Below, in pieces: positions 11,720-23,274 of a stretch of DNA of 64,000 nucleotides (position 1 is the stretch's first letter; each line of letters starts with the position of its first letter). The notes beneath the pieces were generated by a model. That model saw only the letters and a program-made list of their open reading frames with translations. It searched no databases and was not told where the DNA came from. The stretch spans positions 67,868,638-67,932,637 of the forward strand of contig CM043699.1 in assembly GCA_023935145.1 (NCBI GenBank), written 5' to 3'. Position numbers and translations under genes: made by a program. The stretch is from Bretschneidera sinensis (lineage: Eukaryota > Streptophyta > Magnoliopsida > Brassicales > Akaniaceae).

Positions 11720-12300
11720 AAATGAAAGATAGTAACAACTAATTTACAGTAATTTATGATTGAATTTACTGAGATTTTTTGATTCCTTACTAAATTTACT
11801 AATAGTTATTTAAATGATCAGTAAAATTATAATTACGTGTACTTTAGTATTTACTAAAAAATCTATCTATTTTCAATTTTTTTAGTAATACCATCTAATA
11901 TGTCAGTAAAAATTGTGATTACTAATAATTGAGCATTATTATTGTAATTTCCTACTATTAGAAGTATCAATAAGATGATATATAAAAGGAAATAAAAATT
12001 GATTCACTGAAATTTGAGATCGAATTTACTAAGATTTATCTATTCCTTTCCAAATTTACCCATCACTATCTAAATGATCAGTAAAATTATAGTTACGCTT
12101 ACTTTAGAATGTTTTATTGAAAAATCAATTTATTTTCGATTTTTTCAATAATACAATCTAATGTGAATGTAAAAAAAACATCATTACTAAAAATTGAGCA
12201 TTATTACTGAATTTTCTTGTATAATAGGAGAATTATCAATAAAAAGATCTATAAAAGTCATTAAAAACTAATTTACGAAAATTTGAGGTCGAATTTTCAA
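11720..12300 (+). repeat. Diverged ~265-bp tandem repeat, two units and a start of a third
   Basis: Both units contain, in the same order, 'aaatgatcagtaaaattata', 'ttttcaattttttagtaata', 'aattgagcattatta' and 'tatcaataa-agat-tataaaag'. The second is offset by about 265 bp and a partial third begins near 12265. No ORF or terminal inverted repeat was seen. It may be satellite-like or a MITE-derived array. Confidence 0.6.
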
Positions 12301-12954
12301 AATGCTCAAGCTTTATTAAGTGTTTAGAAATGAGAAATAAAAAGTAACTCATTTTTTTAAACAGAAAAAAGATTAACCAATTGAATATCAGTGCCAATTT
12401 TTACATAAAAACCATCCTCTATTGGAGAATTCTATTGCATATTGAAACTGCCAGAATTATGAATTAAGCAATTACGTTGCAACAATCTATAAAGTTCTAA
12501 TTTCAAACATACATACTGAAAAATTTGATGATACACTATAATTAATGCTTGAAATGTCAAGAGTGGAGTTGCTACGCTCCGTAGCAAGATAAACTATGTT
12601 CATAAATCTTTACGATTTTGTCGTAGAAAAAAATTCATTGGGTCATCTTTACTTCTTTCATCTCATAGAAGCATCCGGAAAGCAAATAAAAATCATGTAA
12701 CAGTTCATCCTGAATGGATCCTACTCAAAATAGAATCATCAATTTTAAGCTCTGAGTACTGAACTGTCATGCACACAATTGTTATACAATACAATTTACA
12801 AATTTATCATGACCAATCAAATTCTTCCATATATAATGATATTCATAAAACATAATTACTGTATCACTTTTTAAATCTCTACGGTTTACAAAACATTCAA
12901 ATTTTCCTCCCCTTTTATATAAACAACATTTTTTAAAGAAAAACTTTGGACACT
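12301..12954. other. Unassigned stretch with one short perfect hairpin
   Basis: Only an inverted repeat stands out: TTGCTACG-CTC-CGTAGCAA at 12569-12587 (8-bp stem, 3-nt loop). No gene was seen. Confidence 0.5.
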
Positions 12955-13679
12955 ACAAGTGGAGCCTGGTATCCTAAATTCAATATTTTAATTTCAAGTT
13001 TGCACTTCGAAGCGTAAAGTGTATACCAGTTTAATTTTAAGTCGTAAATAATTCGTATTTAGATTTATGAGACATCTAAGCAAGTAAATAAATTAAAGTT
13101 TTGTGAATAAAAGATGTCTTGGGAGAAATGTTGAAGTTTAAAGAGTTTTCGGGTAAGTTATTAAAGAGGTGTTAGGTGGGAGGGTGTTTATGCAATTAAG
13201 AAAAAGTTAAGTATATTTATAGGGGTGAGAGGGTGAGAGATCAACATTAATTTTTCTGAAACTCCCTAGAGAGATTGAGAGAGAGAAAAGAGAAAGAGAG
13301 GAGAGAAAGAGAAGAAGAAGAAATTGAAAGAAAAGAAGGAAAATGAGAAAAAGTGGGGAAATCTTGTTCAAGCCTTGGTAAAAATCAACTCTGTTCTAGA
13401 TTTAATCTTCAAGTATGTATACAAACATATGATTTATGGATTTGAAGTATGTTTAAGAAAAACTTGAGAAGTTTGGAGTTACTTTATAGGAAAATGGGTT
13501 TTTGAACCAAAGTTGAAATTTTGCTATTTGGAGTTCAATTCTTGGCTTGGTTAATGTTGATTTTCATTTAAAAAAAAAAAAAAAACCATTAGAAACTTGT
13601 GTTTTTAAAGATTTGAAAAGATCAAAGGGATCAAGAAGAATTTTGATGAAAAATAGAAAATTTCTAGAAAAAATTTTGC

Positions 13680-13832
13680 TGGAAACAATGACCCAATTGA
13701 TTGGGTCGGGGACCTAGTTGACTGAAAGGGATTTCTGGGAAACTTTGGAAGGCCCCAGTCGACTGGTGGCAGAAGCATTCTAGACCCTTTCCAGTAGACT
13801 GGATTGGGTACCCAGTCGATTGGAACATGTTG
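13680..13832 (+). repeat. Cluster of CCAGTCGACTGG words in K5
   Basis: Variants of the 12-bp palindrome CCAGTCGACTGG (perfect copy at 13755-13766) appear about five times in 150 bp, roughly 470 bp downstream of the TATA box. The relative position matches K2 but the flanking bases of the word differ, so the word evolves as a set within a copy lineage. Confidence 0.7.
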
Positions 13833-14008
13833 ATTTTCTATAAAAAAAAAATTACTTTTTCTTTAGACTTTGAATGTGAAACTTTCCAAAAATGATTTTA
13901 ATTTTTATATACATTTTAAGTATGATTTAAAACACTTTTAAAAGTGTTAGTATTCATGAAATTAAAATGTTTTTAGATCCAAAGTAAATTATTTGGAAAA
14001 TGGCTTAA

Positions 14009-14140
14009 CGCCTTGATTCCTTGATTTTTGGTTTCGTACAAGTGTGCACATAATATTTAAAGTTTACAAAACACCTTGATTCATTGATTTTTGGTTTCGT
14101 ACAAGTGCGCACATAATTATTATATTTTAATCGTGGAAGT
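14009..14140 (+). repeat. ~66-bp direct duplication
   Basis: Two units share 'ccttgatt.cttgatttttgg' and 'tttcgtacaagtgygcacata'. It lies near the point where K5 stops matching other K copies. Confidence 0.6.
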
Positions 14141-14360
14141 GCACCTTTTAAAATCATATTTGTAAGTTTGTTGGTAAATAGAAAATACAACAATAATTAA
14201 ACTAAGAAATGAAAATATGTCTTGAGAGGAATATAAATTTCCCTATTTAATTTTATGAGACTAAATATAATTCTTGGAAGTTACTAAAAGCGAGTTGAAT
14301 TAAAACAAAAGGAAAATGGTTAAAAGGGACAAATCGTAAAAGTGGAATGCAAGGGCTTAT

Positions 14361-15043
14361 TGTAACTATCATTCTCGAGTGGGCCCTACTCGAAACGGCT
14401 CTATTACCTTTCAACACTTAGTACCTTAACTCAAGATGTAAACATATAAATCAAATAACAATTTTTTTAAACATTTCAATTTAATACAAACATAAAATAT
14501 TGAATTCAATAAATCCTTCAATACAAATTACCTAACTCTAAGGTTTTACAAGAGACACAATAAAAAGGAAAAACTCTTTCAAGTACTTCTAACTCAAACA
14601 CCTTTTACAAATACTAAACTGAAAACAAAACTTAAATTCCCAAGGAGACTCAAACACCTTACTAAGGTCTTCCATCAACTTTGACCACAAACCTTCCAAT
14701 GATTTTCTTGAAATATTAAAAAAAAATGAGGGGGTGAGCCAAAAAGCTCAGTGAGTAAAATATCTTACTAAGAGTAATCATTTTTATGGATATTCTTCTT
14801 AAATTTCAATTTTTATCATATATGCCATAAGTAGATATAGGTACAAAACAACTTACATCTTTTAGATTTTTCTAAGGAGAGTCCAATCTTTAAAGAATTA
14901 AAAATTTATTTTATATATATACATATATATACGTACTTATACACAAATCCAGGTACTTCTATTACTATTAATCACTAGAGATAACAACCATTTTCAAGAG
15001 TTTTACATACACATCGAGTCATTTCGAAAGTGTACAATCTTAC
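14361..15043 (-). mobile_element. Solo K LTR (copy K2), left part
   Basis: It starts TGTAACTATC at 14361 and is interrupted at 15043 by element F. It resumes at 33495 and ends GAGCTCTACA at 36049. CTTAT at 14356-14360 recurs at 36050-36054, so K2 is a solo LTR made by LTR-LTR recombination. The two parts total 3,238 bp, very long for an LTR. Confidence 0.85.
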
Positions 15044-15900
15044 TGTAACGACCTATCTCGGGTTGGCCACCCCTAAGACGTGTCGTCACTTTTTGAAATC
15101 CCAGCACGATACATATATACAACAATATAAAAATATCAACTAAAATTATCTACATATATAAATCCTCAATTCTCAACCCTCAATAGGGGAGTTACATTAT
15201 TAAGAACCAAACTGAAACATTATATACAACATATTATGCATGAATATTTACAAATATATTTTTTTTCCATTAATCTGAGGATGTGGACCACGTGGCTTAC
15301 AGATAATTACTCAGTCTGAATCTCAACTTACCAATATATCTGTTTTGTCTGCTACCACGTAGCACTTAGAGCTACTCGTGGATCACCTCCTTACCTTTTA
15401 TGCTCTTTTCAGTAATTTTCCCTGATTGCTGATCATCAACACCTTTTGTTTTCCTTAGACCTTTCCTTGGCTCTCTTTAAAATTCTCTTGTAAACCTCTT
15501 CAAAATTTTACTTTTTCAACCTTTCTTTTAGTCTCTAAGTGTTTAAATAAATAGAATAATTTGCATTGAAGAAAGAAGAAAACCAAACAGGATTTGGTAG
15601 GAAATAAATAAAACAAAAACGATTAAAACTGTTTTAGTACTCAGCACCTCCCCCAGCCACCGTTTCTTTGAAATTGTCATGTTAGGTGTACAACATGCAC
15701 TAAGGCATGTTATTTTTTACAACACCTGGGCTCCAGGTGTTGTCCACGTTTTTTTTTTCTTATCCTCCCACGCCTCGACCTTTTTTTTTTTCAAAGGATT
15801 ATTTTATTCAATAATAAAATTTTCATATATGTTATTTTAATTTCATGTCATATTTATCAAATTACTTCTTTACCCTTACTTTAAGAACACGGGTATTACA
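15044..15900 (-). repeat. 3' LTR of F
   Basis: It starts TGTAACGACCTATC and ends GGGTATTACA on the plus strand. It contains a near-perfect hairpin, ACAACACCTGG-GCT-CCAGGTGTTGT, at 15719-15743 (11-bp stem), which recurs at 33298-33324 in the other LTR with a 10-bp stem. Confidence 0.92.
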
Positions 15901-15915
15901 ATTCTACCCACCTTA
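15901..15915 (-). other. Polypurine tract of F
   Basis: Minus strand AGGTGGGTAGAAT directly abuts the 3' LTR. It is preceded by the GGGGACGAAATTTTTAT context common to plant chromoviruses. Confidence 0.85.
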
Positions 15916-15978
15916 TAAAAATTTCGTCCCCGAAATTTCCTTACCTAACTCATAAAAAAAGTTAGGGGTACTCTTTCC

Positions 15979-16725
15979 TCATTCTTGCCTTATGCTCTCA
16001 AGTAATTTCTTCAACATCTTTGTTCTTCCATAATACTTGGATAAAAGGAATAACTTTATTATGCAAGACTTGTTCCTTTTTGTCTAGTATTCTCACCGAT
16101 ACTTGCATAAAAGTCAAATCTTCCTAAAGTTCTACAGCCTGACTCGGAATAGTAATTCATCATGTAAACACTTTATCAAAAGTGAAACATGGAACACATT
16201 ACGTAATTGTTTTAACTCTAGAGGTAAATCCAATCTATATACTACCGGTCCAACTCTCTCAATCACCTCATATGACCCACAAATCTCGAATTCAATTTTC
16301 CCATATTTTTAAATCTCAATACACCTTTCCATGGAGATATCTTAAAAAATACCCAGTCACCAACCTAAAACTCAAGAGGTCGTCTTCTATTATCAATATA
16401 TCCCTTTTGTCTGTTATGTGTTGCTTTAAGGTTCTCTTTAACCAGTTTGATCCTCTCAGTAGTCAAATCTATCATTTTTGGACCAAGTATCTTTCTTTCT
16501 CCAACTTTTTCACAACATACTGGAGTTCTACACCATTTACCATATAAAGCCTCAAATAATGCCATCCCAATACTAGTTTGATATTGATTATTATATGCAA
16601 ACTCGATCAAAGGTAAAAAAGCATCCCAGCTCACTGAAAAACTCAATACACTTGCCCTCAGCATATATTCTAGTATTCTGATGTTTCTCTTTGTCCTGCC
16701 CATCAGTTTGAGGATGAAAAGCTGT
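15979..16725 (-). pseudogene. F integrase C-terminal part and tail
   Basis: Readable pieces include the end of the integrase core ([10 protein letters not shown], then FAYNNQYQ and ALFEALYG), the 'RRRPLEF' linker and a divergent C-terminal tail with 'LHNKVIPLSKYYG', ending at a TGA at 15979-15981. This tail sits where chromoviruses carry a chromodomain, but too little is conserved to call one. Several frameshifts separate the pieces. The zinc-binding part and the first catalytic aspartates are absent because of a deletion near 16725-16740. Confidence 0.8.
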
Positions 16726-18218
16726 ACTAAACCGCATTCTCATTTCTCTCAACTCTACCATCAAGCTAATATCATGACTCCCAATAGCAGGTAATTTCCC
16801 TGTAGATTTTCTATTCAATGCATCAGCTACTACATTAGCCTTCCCTGGATGATAATGAATTGTACAGTCATAATCACTAATCAACTCTAACCACCTCCTC
16901 TGCGTCAAATTCAACTCTTTCTGGGTAGGTAAATGCGTCAAACTTTCATGATCAGTAAAAATTTCACAAGTGGCTCCATACATATGATATCTCCAAATAT
17001 TTAAAGCAAAAACTATGGCAACCAATTCTAAATAGTGGGTCGGGTAATTCCTCGATGGTTTTTCAATTGCCTAGAAGCATAAGCTATAACTCTCCCATGT
17101 TGCATCAACACGCATCCCAACCCCTGATGTGACGCATCACTATATACCACAAATCCTTCATCACCAGAAAGAAGCACTAATACTGGAGCAGTTGTCAATT
17201 TCTCTTTTAACAGCTTGAAACTCCTCTCACATTCTTCTGACCACCTAAACTTCACTTCCTTCCTGGTCAATCTAGTCAGTGGTCTAGCAATCATAGAATT
17301 TTTTTGAATAAACCTCCTATAATAACCAGCCAACCCCAAAAAGCTTCTAATTTCAGTTATATGTATGGGTCTTTCCCAATGCAACACCGTCTCTAATTTA
17401 TGTGGGTCAACTGCTATACTATATCCCGACACAACATGGCCCAAAAAAGATATTTCACTCAACCAAAACTCACACTTAGAGAACTTTGCATACAATTTCT
17501 CTCTCCTCATAATTTCAAATACTATCTTTAAATGTTGCATATGCTCCTCTGCATCCTTGGAATATACCAGAATATCATCAAAAATACAATAACAAGTCTA
17601 TCCAGGAATGATTTAAACACCTGATTCATTAGATCCATAAATGATGCAGGAGCATTAGTTGACCCAAATGGCATCCCAAAGAACTTGTGATGGCCATAAC
17701 GTGTCCTAAAAGTAGTCTTAGGCACGTCTACCTCCTTTATCCGCAATTGATGATAACTTGATCTCAGGTCTATCTTAGAAAACACCCCTAGCCACCTGTA
17801 ACTGCTCGAATAAATCATCTATCCTGGGCAAAGGATATTTATTCTTGATGGTGATCTTATTCAACTGTTTATAATCAATACAAAACCTCATCGTTTCATC
17901 CTTCTTTTTCACAAACAATATAGGAGCTCCCCAAGGCGACATACTAGGTCGAATAAACTGTTTATCTAGCAACTCCTAAAGCTGAACTTTCAACTCTCTT
18001 AACTCAGCTAGTGCCATTCTATAAGGTGCCAAAGATATGGGTGCTGATCCTAGAATCACCTCAATAGAAAACTCAATTTCCCTATTGGGAGACAAACCAA
18101 AAAACTCCTCAGGGAATACATCAAAAAAATATTTCACTATCAAGATTTCTTCTAACTTCCTAATCTCCTTTGTAAAATCCACCACATACGTCAAATACCC
18201 CTTACAACCCTTCTTCAA
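16725..18218 (-). pseudogene. F reverse transcriptase / RNase H
   Basis: Read on the minus strand: an acidic linker, RT fingers ([24 protein letters not shown], given here only as landmarks RFCIDY and YPLPRID), palm ([28 protein letters not shown]), then a frameshift at about 17580 inside the FIDD active-site segment, thumb ([13 protein letters not shown]) and RNase H ([29 protein letters not shown]). The single-base loss at the active site and further frame changes make it non-functional. RNase H is followed directly by the tail of integrase, which marks the internal deletion. Confidence 0.9.
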
Positions 18219-18359
18219 CCATTTACTAGCAGTCAGGGCAGAAATAAGATAGTTAGTGAGTATTTTACGTTCTCCTTGAAAATTAAACTCCTCTTATCCT
18301 AGGATCTTGAACACCACATTCTTCCTAAAACAATCTACTTAAGCATGATATGCATATAC

Positions 18360-18632
18360 TCAATTCATCCCCAGAATTAAATCAAAATCTATCATATCTA
18401 AAGGCAACAAATCAACTTCAAATTCTCTACCAGCCATACTAATCATACAACCCCGATAAATTGTTCGAATAATAACCCTATCCCCAGTAGGTACCTCAAC
18501 AATAACAGCATGCATCAAAGGACTAACACTAGCATTAATAGATTTCATATAAGCACTGGATGCAAAAGAATGGGTTGCACCAGGATCAATCAATAATCTA
18601 GCAAGTCTATTAAGAATAGATACCATACCCAT
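18360..18632 (-). pseudogene. F aspartic protease
   Basis: The sequence contains LIDPGATHSFAS, the retropepsin active-site region of plant gypsy proteins (usually D-S-G-A; here D-P-G-A). It is followed by 'GREFEVDLLPLDMIDFDLILGMN', the conserved C-terminal strand of the domain, split here only as recognition of its DLLPL and DLILGM parts. Stops lie on both sides. Confidence 0.85.
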
Positions 18633-18879
18633 AACAATATCAGGAGTGGCATGTGCATCCTTTGGGTCAACGTATAGACTCTACTATCTCTAGACTGTAA
18701 CTGACCACTGCATCCTCTCTTAGCTACTGATCCTTTGCCTCTGCCCCGGATACTGCCTTATCCACCACCTCTCTCCACTTGTCTTCTCCCAACACCTCTA
18801 TCACCTATGTCAATAGATTTCCTCACTGGAAAATCTACACTAACATGTCCTCACTCACCACATACAAAGCATATCTTAG

Positions 18880-19746
18880 TAGGGCAATTCTGAGACAGAT
18901 GCCCTATCTGATTACATCTAAAGCAAACTCTTGCCTCTCGATCATACATCAGATTACCATTTCTTCTTGGTGGCATACTTAATCCTCTACCATAACTCCC
19001 AATTCCCATAACATGTCTCCCAAATCTAGGGGTCCCACAAATATTACTCTGAGTTATAGAAGAAAAAGATCTTGCTTGCCTCTAACTCTGTACTACGGGT
19101 CCTTATAACAAGGAACGCCTCATTTAGGGTGGTCTCCTATCTTGCATACTCATACTGCTACCACCTCTGGGTCCCTCAAATCTAAACCTCTTCAGCTAAT
19201 CCTTCTTACCTCTAAGCTCTATGAAATCCTTTTCAATTTGTAATACTTTATCCACCAGTATAGCATAATTCTCAATACCCATATAAGAGAGTTTAGCTCG
19301 AATTTCATAGCGTAACCTGTCTAAAAATCTATTACCTTTCTTTTCCTCTGTATTCACTAACTCAAGTAAAAACCTCGATAGGGCTATAAATCTACTATCA
19401 TACTTATCCACAGATAAAACATTCTGCCTTAAATAAATAAAATCTCTCTCCTGCTGTGCTCGAAATGTATCTGAAAAATACTTCGCGAAGAACACATCCT
19501 GAAACGTATGCCAACTTAAGGGTTGTTCTACCTGTGTACTCAATCTAGGAAAAATATCCTCCCACCATTAAGAAGCCTCACCTTCTAGCATAAATGAAGC
19601 AAAACAACCTTCTGTCTTTCTGTCATTGGTAAGACTTTAAAATATTTCTCAACATGTCTAATCCACTGTTTAACTTCCACAGGATTTACAGATCCTCTAA
19701 AAAACTAGGGTTTAAACTTAAGAAATCTCAAAAACCAATCCCCATG
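18880..19746 (-). pseudogene. F gag, central and C-terminal part with CCHC zinc knuckle
   Basis: The frame at 19196-19543 encodes the retrotransposon gag domain (WHTFQDVFFAKYF; FDRL-like LDRLRYEIRAKL). Upstream to 19746 are broken pieces with 'WIRHVEKYFKVLPMTERQKV'. Downstream near 18885-18935 a CX2CX4HX4C knuckle reads C-F-R-C-N-Q-I-G-H-L-S-Q-N-C. The gag N-terminus is at 32195-32530 beyond element D. Several stops are present. Confidence 0.85.
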
Positions 19747-19751
19747 CATCT

Positions 19752-19879
19752 TGTTGGAGTTTATCTAAGATTTAAACGGAAAAAGGAAGGAAGAAAAATC
19801 AGCATGTTCAGCAAGGGGTGCACACGAGTGTGCCCCGTGGCCTAGCCGTGTCCAGGCCGCGGTGCCCAGTAAAGAGGAG
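19752..19879 (+). repeat. 5' LTR of D, first part
   Basis: It begins TGTTGGAGTTTATCTAAG and includes the first words of the GC-rich cluster (GGTGCACAC, GTGTGCCCCGTGGCC). It is broken at 19879 by element E. Confidence 0.9.
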
Positions 19880-21213
19880 TGATAAGAGCCATAAAATGAA
19901 TCTTAATCTTACTTATTTGTTACCACTTTAGGATTGATTTAGGGTTTAATTTCATTTTTAGTCGTTAACAACTCTAAAGTGGTATTCTTGGAACATTAAC
20001 TTATTTCTTGCATTTTCAGGTATCTTGAGTTAAAAAAGATGGAAAAAGCATTCGGTACTTGAAGCAAGATGATTCGATGCATACCAAAGTGGAGCCATGG
20101 CTGCGGAAAGATAAAACAAAGAAGATTTCTACAAATCAGGTCAAGGTGCACCTTGGAAGAGCTGGGGCGCACCCTTCAGAAAGAAGCCCAAAAGAAGCCT
20201 CAAAGATCCAACAAGTCGAGGTGCACCCTGGAGAAGCTGAGGTGCACCTTGAAGGGCTGAGGCGCACCCTAGAGAAGCTGAGGTGCACCCCACTGCACAC
20301 ACTAGAAACTTGACAAAAGCCAAGGTGCAGCACGACTAAGCCAAGGTGCAGTACGCGCACAGACCCTGTTCTCCGAGTTAGACCCTAATTAAGGCTTTAG
20401 TGACTTGTTCAAACCCTAAAACACCCTTAGGCCTTGTACACTATAAATAGAACACTTAGGGTTTATAATTGGACATTTATAAAGTAGATAAAAGGCCGAA
20501 AAACTCAAAGGGAGGTTGCCACACTCTCCCCCATGGCCGACTAATCTCCAAGCAAGGCGAAGGGATGAATCCCTAGGTTTTGTTGCTCTTTAATTCCTTT
20601 ACTAGTTTAGTTGTAATATGGATTTATCGTTAAATATTATTATGATTTACTTTTCAATTTAATTGGAAGATTTCCCCTTAATCCAGTGATTGTATCTTTC
20701 TCCCCCATATAAGTCTAGTCATGCTCTTCTTATATGATGTTGTTGAGGTGTGATTGAGTCCGGTAGATTTCTCTTATAGATTTTTTCCATTACTGTAGTA
20801 TTGTCATCATGATATATTTTCATTTCTTGATAATCTATAAGTTAGTTCATGTCTGCTTGAAAGTAAAAAGTATTTCATAACAATTACATTAGGGTTTATA
20901 TATGTGCTTAACTGAATATTTGCCGATTTCTTGTTTGGGATGTGAAACTTGCAATCGAGATAAAGACAACTGAATTGAGACTGGAATAAGGCAACAAACC
21001 TAGGGAGGATTCTCGAAACTTTGTTGTTTCTCCATCATAAATCTATTTACACAATTTCCTTCACATTATTTTCACACAATTCAGATTCTTTCAATCAATC
21101 TTTTATCGTTTGTGTTAAAGTTCACCCCTTCTCTTATAGTTATCTTGTTTCCCTGTGGAATCGACACCTCAAAGCTGTGCTACAACTACCGCGTTACACT
21201 TCGGGCGTAATCA
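19880..21213 (+). repeat. 5' LTR of E
   Basis: It contains the GGTGCACC word cluster (20145-20355), CTATAAATAG (TATA) at 20451-20460, then the R/U5 block shared with M from CCATGGCCG (about 20531) to the end GGGCGTAATCA. Confidence 0.9.
20145..20460 (+). promoter_or_regulatory. GGTGCACC word cluster and TATA box in E LTR
   Basis: Seven to eight variants of GAGGTGCACCYTGGAGAAGC occur in about 210 bp, alternating the palindrome GGTGCACC with GGCGCACC. They end about 100 bp before TATAAATAG. The other LTR repeats this at 25195-25500. Short open frames over the cluster on both strands are artefacts of its period. Confidence 0.75.
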
Positions 21214-21218
21214 AATTT

Positions 21219-21236
21219 TGGTGCTATTGCCGGGGA
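21219..21236 (+). other. Primer-binding site of E (tRNA-Asp)
   Basis: TGGTGCTATTGCCGGGGA differs by two bases from TGGCGCCGTTGCCGGGGA, the complement of the 3' end of plant tRNA-Asp used by Athila-type elements. Confidence 0.88.
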
Positions 21237-21473
21237 AATGCGCTTAAGTACAAGGAAGATTGTCAACTTTTGATATGACGGTAGAAGAATTGTAAACAGT
21301 TTTTCTTTTCAGCAGTTGTAAAGGCGGTAACTTCGTTCCTTCTTTTAGCTTGTTGCGTTATTTTTATTTTATTTTTCCCTTCTTGCTTTTTATAGTATTT
21401 TTATTTATTATTGGTTTTTTTTCTAAGTTTTGATTTTTTGATTCTGTTTTATTTATTTCCTCTCTAATTCATT

Positions 21474-23227
21474 TTGTGCATGCTTAGACCGAGAGATCTA
21501 CGTGGTAGATTCATTAGAGGACCCAAACTAGAATTATCCTCTCCTTCCACGTTCGATATTGAAACCTCACCTAGATCAAACCATAGTGCACCCTCATTAG
21601 AGAATTTAGAGGATTTTGTTAACATGGCCGATAACCTTAATGAGAATGTTGCTAGGACACTTCAGGATTACCTCCACCCTACACGCACAGCCACACTATC
21701 ATGCATCATGTTTCCAGCCAATACTCGCCAATTAGAGTTTAAAACAGGGATGATACAATTACTCCCTACATTTCATGGCTTGGACAATGAAAACCCATAT
21801 GTGCACATTAGAGAATTTGAGGAAGTAGTCGCGACTATTCATAGTCAAGATGAAACCGATGACATTGTGAGGCTTAAGTTCTTTTCTTTTGCTTGAAGGA
21901 TAGAGCTAAGAGTTGGCTATACTCACTAAGACCACGATCTATTGGGTCGTGGACTGAGATGACTCGAATTTTCTTTAACAAATACTTCCCCTAATATAAG
22001 ACCAATGCTTTAAAAAGACAAATCTCCACCTTTGCACAAAAGGACAGCGAGACTTTGTATTAGTCTTGGGAGAGATTTAAGGAGTGGTTGAGTATGTGTC
22101 CTCACCATGGGTATGAGAGTTGGCGCTTGGTGAGCTATTTTTATGAGGGACTTACATATAGAGAGCGCCAATTCGTAGAGATGATGTGTAATGGTGAATT
22201 TTTGGAGAAAGATCCTGATGAAGCCATAGAGTACCTCAATGAGCTTGCTGAAAAAGCTCACACTCAGACTAGATCTAGTGCTACTGAAAGCACAAATAGG
22301 TCATGACCTATAGGGCACCCAAATGGTGGTGGAATTTACCATCTTAGGGAAGAGGATAACCTTAAGGCCAAGGTCGAGATACTCACTAGGGAACTAGAGG
22401 TGTTAAAAGCTAAGAGCTTAAAGCTAACACACGTAGCTAATCATGCAAAGTCTTTGAAACCATGTTTTGTGTGTGGCGAGGTAGATCATCTCGCCCAAGA
22501 GTGTGTTACATTTGCTGATATGAGAGGGATGTATGAGGAACAATGTAATGCCTTAGGCATGTACACGAAGCCTCATGCACCCTTCCCTAATACCTATAAC
22601 CCAGGGTGGCGTGATCACCCCAATTTCAGTTGGAAATCTACAATCCAACCGCCTACACAACCCCCTGCACCATATCTTGAACCATATCATGCACCTGTAT
22701 CTTCTAGGAGTCCTTTAGAAGACACTTTACATACTTTTATTGAAGCACATGAGAAGACTAATCAAAGGCTTGAATCTTTAATTGTGCAGGTTGTTAAAGA
22801 ACATAAAGAGATAAAGAGCCAAGTGTCCAAGTTAATGAGCTACTTGAGTGTGACTAAGCAAGGTAAGTTCCCTTCTCAAGCTCAGTCCACATCTCATGGT
22901 CAGCACCTGGTGCAACAGAATGTGAAGGAGGTGAATGCCATTGAGACAGTAAATGGTAAGTTATTACACATCCCAACAACGAAAAAATCAGAGGATGTGG
23001 ACGAAAGCCACCAAGCATACATGATGGACTCATTCATGGAAAAGGTCCAGCACCTTAATCCATTGGAGTCCACCCTCACTCATGGCTTCATAAGAGTATA
23101 TATCGAGCCAGAATTTGCAGGTGTTACGGATGACATCCTTGAGGCCTCTCAAAAGCATACAAGCACTGAATTTGGCAATGAAGCAGTGGTTGGTGCATTC
23201 AACCTATGTTTTTCTAGGAGGGAATAA
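21474..23227 (+). pseudogene. E gag with zinc knuckle, joined to a pre-RT linker
   Basis: An N-terminal piece (21474-21896) carries the gag core start (FHGLDNENPYVHIREFEE). After a frameshift the core continues at 22088-22306 (MCPHHGYESWRLVSYFYEGL) and, after a stop, at 22400-23227. The last piece has a CX2CX4HX4C knuckle, C-F-V-C-GEVDH-LAQE-C, the Athila hallmark NTYNPGWRDHPNFSW, a coiled-coil-like stretch, and then a segment like the B linker upstream of RT (HLNPLESTLTHGF). So protease is deleted between gag and linker, and everything from RT on is deleted before the TAA at 23225. Confidence 0.88.
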
Positions 23228-23231
23228 GGGC

Positions 23232-23274
23232 GTCTGGCTGAAGACATAAAACTTAGCGCTCATGGGAGGCACCC
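23232..23274 (+). other. Conserved 43-nt post-coding block in E
   Basis: GTCTGGCTGAAGACATAAAA... to ...CATGGGAGGCACCC begins 4 nt after the last stop codon. The same block is at 48606-48647 (B, minus) and 55905-55947 (C, minus). It includes GTCT-GGCTGA-AGAC, AGCGCT and GGG-AGGCA-CCC pairings. Confidence 0.85.

Larger units (their letters stand above)
12955..14360 (+). mobile_element. K-related LTR (copy K5), plus orientation, front part
   Basis: The start 'gtggagcctggtatcc' parallels the K1 start. It is followed in the same order by 'gggagaaat', 'taaagagttttcgggtaagt', a TATA box (TATATTTATAG near 13209), a GAGA-rich leader (13265-13350) and the GTCGAC word cluster. From about 13990 it no longer matches the other K copies. 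At 14360 it is cut by the solo LTR K2 (TSD cttat). Confidence 0.6.

Noticed and set aside
20059..20360. Several overlapping frames on both strands
   Set aside because: They are produced by the periodic GGTGCACC word cluster, recur in the other LTR, and lie upstream of the TATA box.
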